Positions 22,094 through 24,930 of a DNA stretch of 24,930 nt are shown in pieces. A model generated the notes under the pieces. It saw only the letters and a list, made by a program, of their open reading frames with translations. It made no database searches and was not told where the DNA came from. Every line of letters begins with the position of its first letter. Within the stretch, counting starts at the first letter, position 1. The stretch is taken from positions 1 to 24,930 of the forward strand of contig CBFGZI010000051.1 of assembly GCA_965653225.1 (NCBI GenBank). The letters run 5' to 3'. Source of the stretch: JALZDI01 sp965653225. GTDB taxonomy: Bacteria > Actinomycetota > Actinomycetes > Propionibacteriales > Nocardioidaceae. A program made the translations under genes and the position numbers.

Positions 22094-24808
22094 GTGCCGA
22101 CTGCTGCGACCACTGCCGCGACCTCGACGGGCACGGCCGACAGGCCGAGACTGCTGCTGCTCGACGGCCACTCGCTGGCCTACCGCGCGTTCTTCGCGCT
22201 GCCGCTGGAGAACTTCTCGACCACCACCGGGCAGCCCACCAACGCCGTCTACGGCTTCACGTCGATGCTCATCAACGTCCTGCGCGACGAGCAGCCGACG
22301 CACATCGCGGTCGCGTTCGACGTCTCCCGGGCGACGTTCCGCAGCGAGGAGTACGCCGAGTACAAGGCCAACCGGTCCGCGTCGCCGAGTGAGTTCAAGG
22401 GCCAGGTCGAGCTGATCAAGGAGGTGCTCGCGGCGCTGCGGGTCACCACTGTCGAGCTCGAGGGCTACGAGGCCGACGACGTGATCGGCACCCTGACCAC
22501 GCAGGCCTACGACGCCGGCTACGAGGTGCTGATCTGCAGCGGCGACCGCGACGCGATGCAGCTGGTGAGCGACCGGGTCACGCTGCTCTACCCCCGCAGG
22601 GGCGTGTCCGACCTCCTGCGCATGACACCACAGGCCGTGCGCGACAAGTACAGCGTCGAGCCGGGGGAGTACCCCGAGCTCGCCGCTCTGGTGGGCGAGT
22701 CCAGCGACAACCTGCCCGGCGTCCCCGGCGTGGGCCCGAAGACCGCGGCCAAGTGGATCAACCAGTACGGCGGCCTCGACGAGGTCATCAACCACGCCGA
22801 CGAGATCAAGGGCAAGGCCGGCGACTCGCTGCGCGAGCGGCTCGCCGACGTGATCCGCAACCGGCGCATCAACGCGCTGGTCTGCGACCTGACGCTGCCC
22901 GTGCAGCCCACCGACCTGCAGATGCAGCCGTGGGACCGCGAAGAGGTGCACAAGATCTTCGACGGGCTGGAGTTCCGGGTCCTGCGCGACCGGCTGTTCC
23001 AGACGCTGACCGCCGACGAGCCGATCAGCGACGAGGGCTTCTCGCTGGAGGGACAGCGGCTGCAGCCCGGCCAGGTCGCCGCCTGGCTGGAGGAGCACGC
23101 GCCAACGGCGCGCCGTACCGGCGTGCACGTGCAGGGCCGGTGGGGCGGCGGTGGCGGAGACGTGATCGCGGTCGCGCTGGCCTCCCCGGAGGGCGCGGCC
23201 GCCTGGATCGACGCCAGCCAGGTCTCGGCCGACGACGACAGCGCGCTGGCGGCGTGGATGGCCGACGAGTCGCGGCCGAAGGCGCTGCACGACGGCAAGG
23301 GGCCCTCGCTGGCGCTGGCCGCCCGCGGGTGGCCGGTCGCCGGCGTCACCTTCGACACCGCGCTCGGCGCCTACCTCGCCCGCCCCGACCAGCGCTCCTA
23401 CGACCTGGCCGACCTGACGCTGCGCTACCTCAAGCGTGAGCTGCGCAGCGACGACTCCGACTCCGGGCAGCTCACCTTCGAGACCGGCGAGGACGACTCC
23501 ACCGCAGACATCGCGATGGTGCACGCGCGTGCGGTCGTCGACCTGGCCGAGGCGTTGGGCAAGGAGGTCGACGAGCGCGGCGGCACCAGCCTGATGCGCG
23601 AGGTCGAGCTGCCGCTGGTGCCGGTGCTGGCCGCGATGGAGCGGGCCGGGATCGCGGTCGACGTCGAGCACCTCACCGCGCTCGAGGACGAGTTCGGCAC
23701 GCACGTGCGCCAAGCCGCCGAGGAGGCCTACGCCGTCATCGGCAAGGAGATCAACCTCGGCTCTCCCAAGCAGCTGCAGGTGGTGCTGTTCGACGAGCTG
23801 GGCATGCCCAAGACCAAGCGCACCAAGACCGGCTACACCACCGACGCCGACGCGCTGCAGCAGCTGTTCATCAAGACCGAGCACCCGTTCCTGTCGCACC
23901 TGCTGCGGCACCGCGACTTCAGCCGGCTGCGGCAGACCGTCGAGGGGCTGCTGAAGACGGTGGGTGACGACGGGCGGATCCACACGACGTTCAACCAGAC
24001 CATCGCCGCGACCGGCCGGCTGTCCTCCACCGACCCCAACCTGCAGAACATCCCGATCCGCACCGAGGAGGGGCGGCGGATCCGCGAGGCGTTCATGGTC
24101 GGCGAGGCCTACGACTGCCTGCTCACCGCCGACTACAGCCAGATCGAGATGCGCATCATGGCGCACCTGTCCGAGGACGACGAGCTGGTCGAGGCGTTCA
24201 AGTCCGGTCGCGACTTCCACTCGGTGACCGCCGCCCGGGTGTTCGACGTCGACGCCGACTCGGTCACCCACGAGCAGCGCAGCAAGATCAAGGCGATGAA
24301 CTACGGCCTGGCCTACGGCCTGTCTGCGTACGGCCTCTCCCAGCAGCTCGGGATCGAGACCTCCGAGGCGCGGGCCCTGATGGACGAGTACTTCGAGACC
24401 TTCGGCGGTGTCCGCGACTACCTCCGCGGCATCGTCGACGAGGCGCGGCGCTGCGGCTTCACCGAGACCACGATGGGCCGGCGCCGCTACCTGCCCGACC
24501 TGACCAGCGACAACCGCCAGCGCCGCGAGATGGCCGAGCGGATGGCGCTCAACGCACCGATCCAGGGCTCGGCGGCCGACATCATCAAGGTGGCCATGCT
24601 GCGTGTCGACCGCGGGTTGCGCGAGGAGAAGTTGCGCTCCCGGATGCTGCTCCAGGTGCACGACGAGCTGGTCTTCGAGGTGGCGTCGGGGGAGCGCGAC
24701 CCGCTGGAGGCGCTGGTGCGCCGCGAGATGGCCGCCGCCGCGGAGCTGCGGGTGCCCCTCGACGTGTCGGTGGGGATCGGCCGCACGTGGCACGAGGCCG
24801 GCCACTGA
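22094..24808 (+). CDS. polA: DNA polymerase I
   Basis: This 904-residue repair and Okazaki-fragment polymerase has three regions. The 5' nuclease (1-about 310) shows LLLLDGHSLAYRAFF with Asp24, AFDVSRATFRSEEYAEYKANR, GYEADDVIGTL (acidic residues 126-129), CSGDRDAMQLV (Asp151, Asp153) and DNLPGVPGVGPKTA. The middle domain (about 320-490) lacks the DEDD exonuclease residues, for example no DTET-like motif, so no 3'-5' proofreading is expected, as in other actinobacterial PolA. The polymerase domain holds TGRLSSTDPNLQNIP, motif A DYSQIEMR starting at Asp680, motif B RSKIKAMNYGLAYGLSAYG, and motif C QVHDELVFEV with His856-Asp857. The start is GTG at 22094, probably leaderless. Length fits the family. 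Confidence 0.96.
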   Translation: MPTAATTAATSTGTADRPRLLLLDGHSLAYRAFFALPLENFSTTTGQPTNAVYGFTSMLINVLRDEQPTHIAVAFDVSRATFRSEEYAEYKANRSASPSEFKGQVELIKEVLAALRVTTVELEGYEADDVIGTLTTQAYDAGYEVLICSGDRDAMQLVSDRVTLLYPRRGVSDLLRMTPQAVRDKYSVEPGEYPELAALVGESSDNLPGVPGVGPKTAAKWINQYGGLDEVINHADEIKGKAGDSLRERLADVIRNRRINALVCDLTLPVQPTDLQMQPWDREEVHKIFDGLEFRVLRDRLFQTLTADEPISDEGFSLEGQRLQPGQVAAWLEEHAPTARRTGVHVQGRWGGGGGDVIAVALASPEGAAAWIDASQVSADDDSALAAWMADESRPKALHDGKGPSLALAARGWPVAGVTFDTALGAYLARPDQRSYDLADLTLRYLKRELRSDDSDSGQLTFETGEDDSTADIAMVHARAVVDLAEALGKEVDERGGTSLMREVELPLVPVLAAMERAGIAVDVEHLTALEDEFGTHVRQAAEEAYAVIGKEINLGSPKQLQVVLFDELGMPKTKRTKTGYTTDADALQQLFIKTEHPFLSHLLRHRDFSRLRQTVEGLLKTVGDDGRIHTTFNQTIAATGRLSSTDPNLQNIPIRTEEGRRIREAFMVGEAYDCLLTADYSQIEMRIMAHLSEDDELVEAFKSGRDFHSVTAARVFDVDADSVTHEQRSKIKAMNYGLAYGLSAYGLSQQLGIETSEARALMDEYFETFGGVRDYLRGIVDEARRCGFTETTMGRRRYLPDLTSDNRQRREMAERMALNAPIQGSAADIIKVAMLRVDRGLREEKLRSRMLLQVHDELVFEVASGERDPLEALVRREMAAAAELRVPLDVSVGIGRTWHEAGH

Positions 24809-24838
24809 GCCTCGCCACCGAGCGGAGCGACAGACCGC

Positions 24839-24866
24839 GACATACCGGTCGTACCCCGGGTATGTC
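24839..24866. repeat. Inverted repeat downstream of polA
   Basis: GACATACC (24839-24846) and GGTATGTC (24859-24866) are perfect 8-base inverted arms around 12 bases, which themselves contain part of a nested TACCC-C-GGGTA repeat. It lies 31 bases after the polA stop and 20 bases before a possible gene start. It could be an operator for the following gene or a polA terminator, though it has no T tract. Confidence 0.55.
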
Positions 24867-24885
24867 CCGGACCACTGGACTGTGA

Positions 24886-24930
24886 CATGGCGACCACCGC
24901 CCCGTGTTCGTCTGCACCGTCCACGTCTGC
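24886..24930 (+). CDS. Possible start of the next gene (partial)
   Basis: An ATG at 24886 opens a frame (MATTAPCSSAPSTS) that runs to the window end without a stop. Only 15 codons are visible and no ribosome binding site is clear. The Ala/Thr/Ser-rich start is ordinary for an actinobacterial N-terminus but does not identify a product. It may equally be noncoding. Confidence 0.25.

Noticed and set aside
22588..23358. Minus-strand frame inside polA
   Set aside because: It is a shadow of the polA frame with Ser/Arg-rich composition and no start signals.

Overview
This window is a high-GC, almost fully coding stretch of an actinobacterial chromosome. Most genes are core metabolism with G/C-ending codons. 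The order trpC-trpB-trpA, lgt, gltB-gltD, pyk, an ANTAR response regulator of the PdtaR type, a branched-chain amino acid ABC transporter and then polA follows a backbone I recall from Streptomyces and Pseudonocardiales. Gene content leans towards Pseudonocardiales, but I cannot fix family or genus from the sequence alone.

Layout. Positions 14-5082 (+) carry the end of the tryptophan operon (trpC, trpB, trpA, packed or overlapping), a SCO1/SenC copper-chaperone lipoprotein starting directly at the trpA stop, and lgt, which lipidates such lipoproteins. Positions 5083-5276 hold two short repeat arrays that look like the end of a lost mobile element, followed by a leaderless promoter. Positions 5277-12172 (+) hold a VIT/CCC1 membrane protein and gltB-gltD (NADPH glutamate synthase, overlapping by 8 nt). 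Pyruvate kinase follows at 12209-13657 (+). The interval 13658-14108 is the least ordinary part. It has a decayed helix-turn-helix gene with a large internal deletion (-), a tRNA gene reading as Leu(CAA) but with a short type I variable loop (-), and the promoter of the pdtaR-like gene (+). Positions 14909-20370 encode a complete Liv-type ABC importer. Its binding protein is on the + strand, convergent with livF-livG-livM-livH on the - strand, with a strong hairpin between the two units. A DUF554 membrane protein (-), a GNAT acetyltransferase (+) and polA (+) complete the window.

Themes. Several genes (VIT, pyk, pdtaR-like, polA, possibly lgt) have a TANNNT -10 hexamer 6-8 nt before the start codon and no usable Shine-Dalgarno, which predicts leaderless transcripts. 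Genes inside operons instead have short overlaps or clear Shine-Dalgarno sequences. Low-complexity tails and tandem repeats occur in Lgt, LivG and the SCO1 signal peptide.

No CRISPR array, prophage, secondary-metabolite cluster, defence island or obviously new multi-gene system is visible. The best leads are the unusual tRNA with the neighbouring decayed gene, the repeat arrays at 5090-5214, and a LivH permease fused to a secreted beta-sandwich-like domain.
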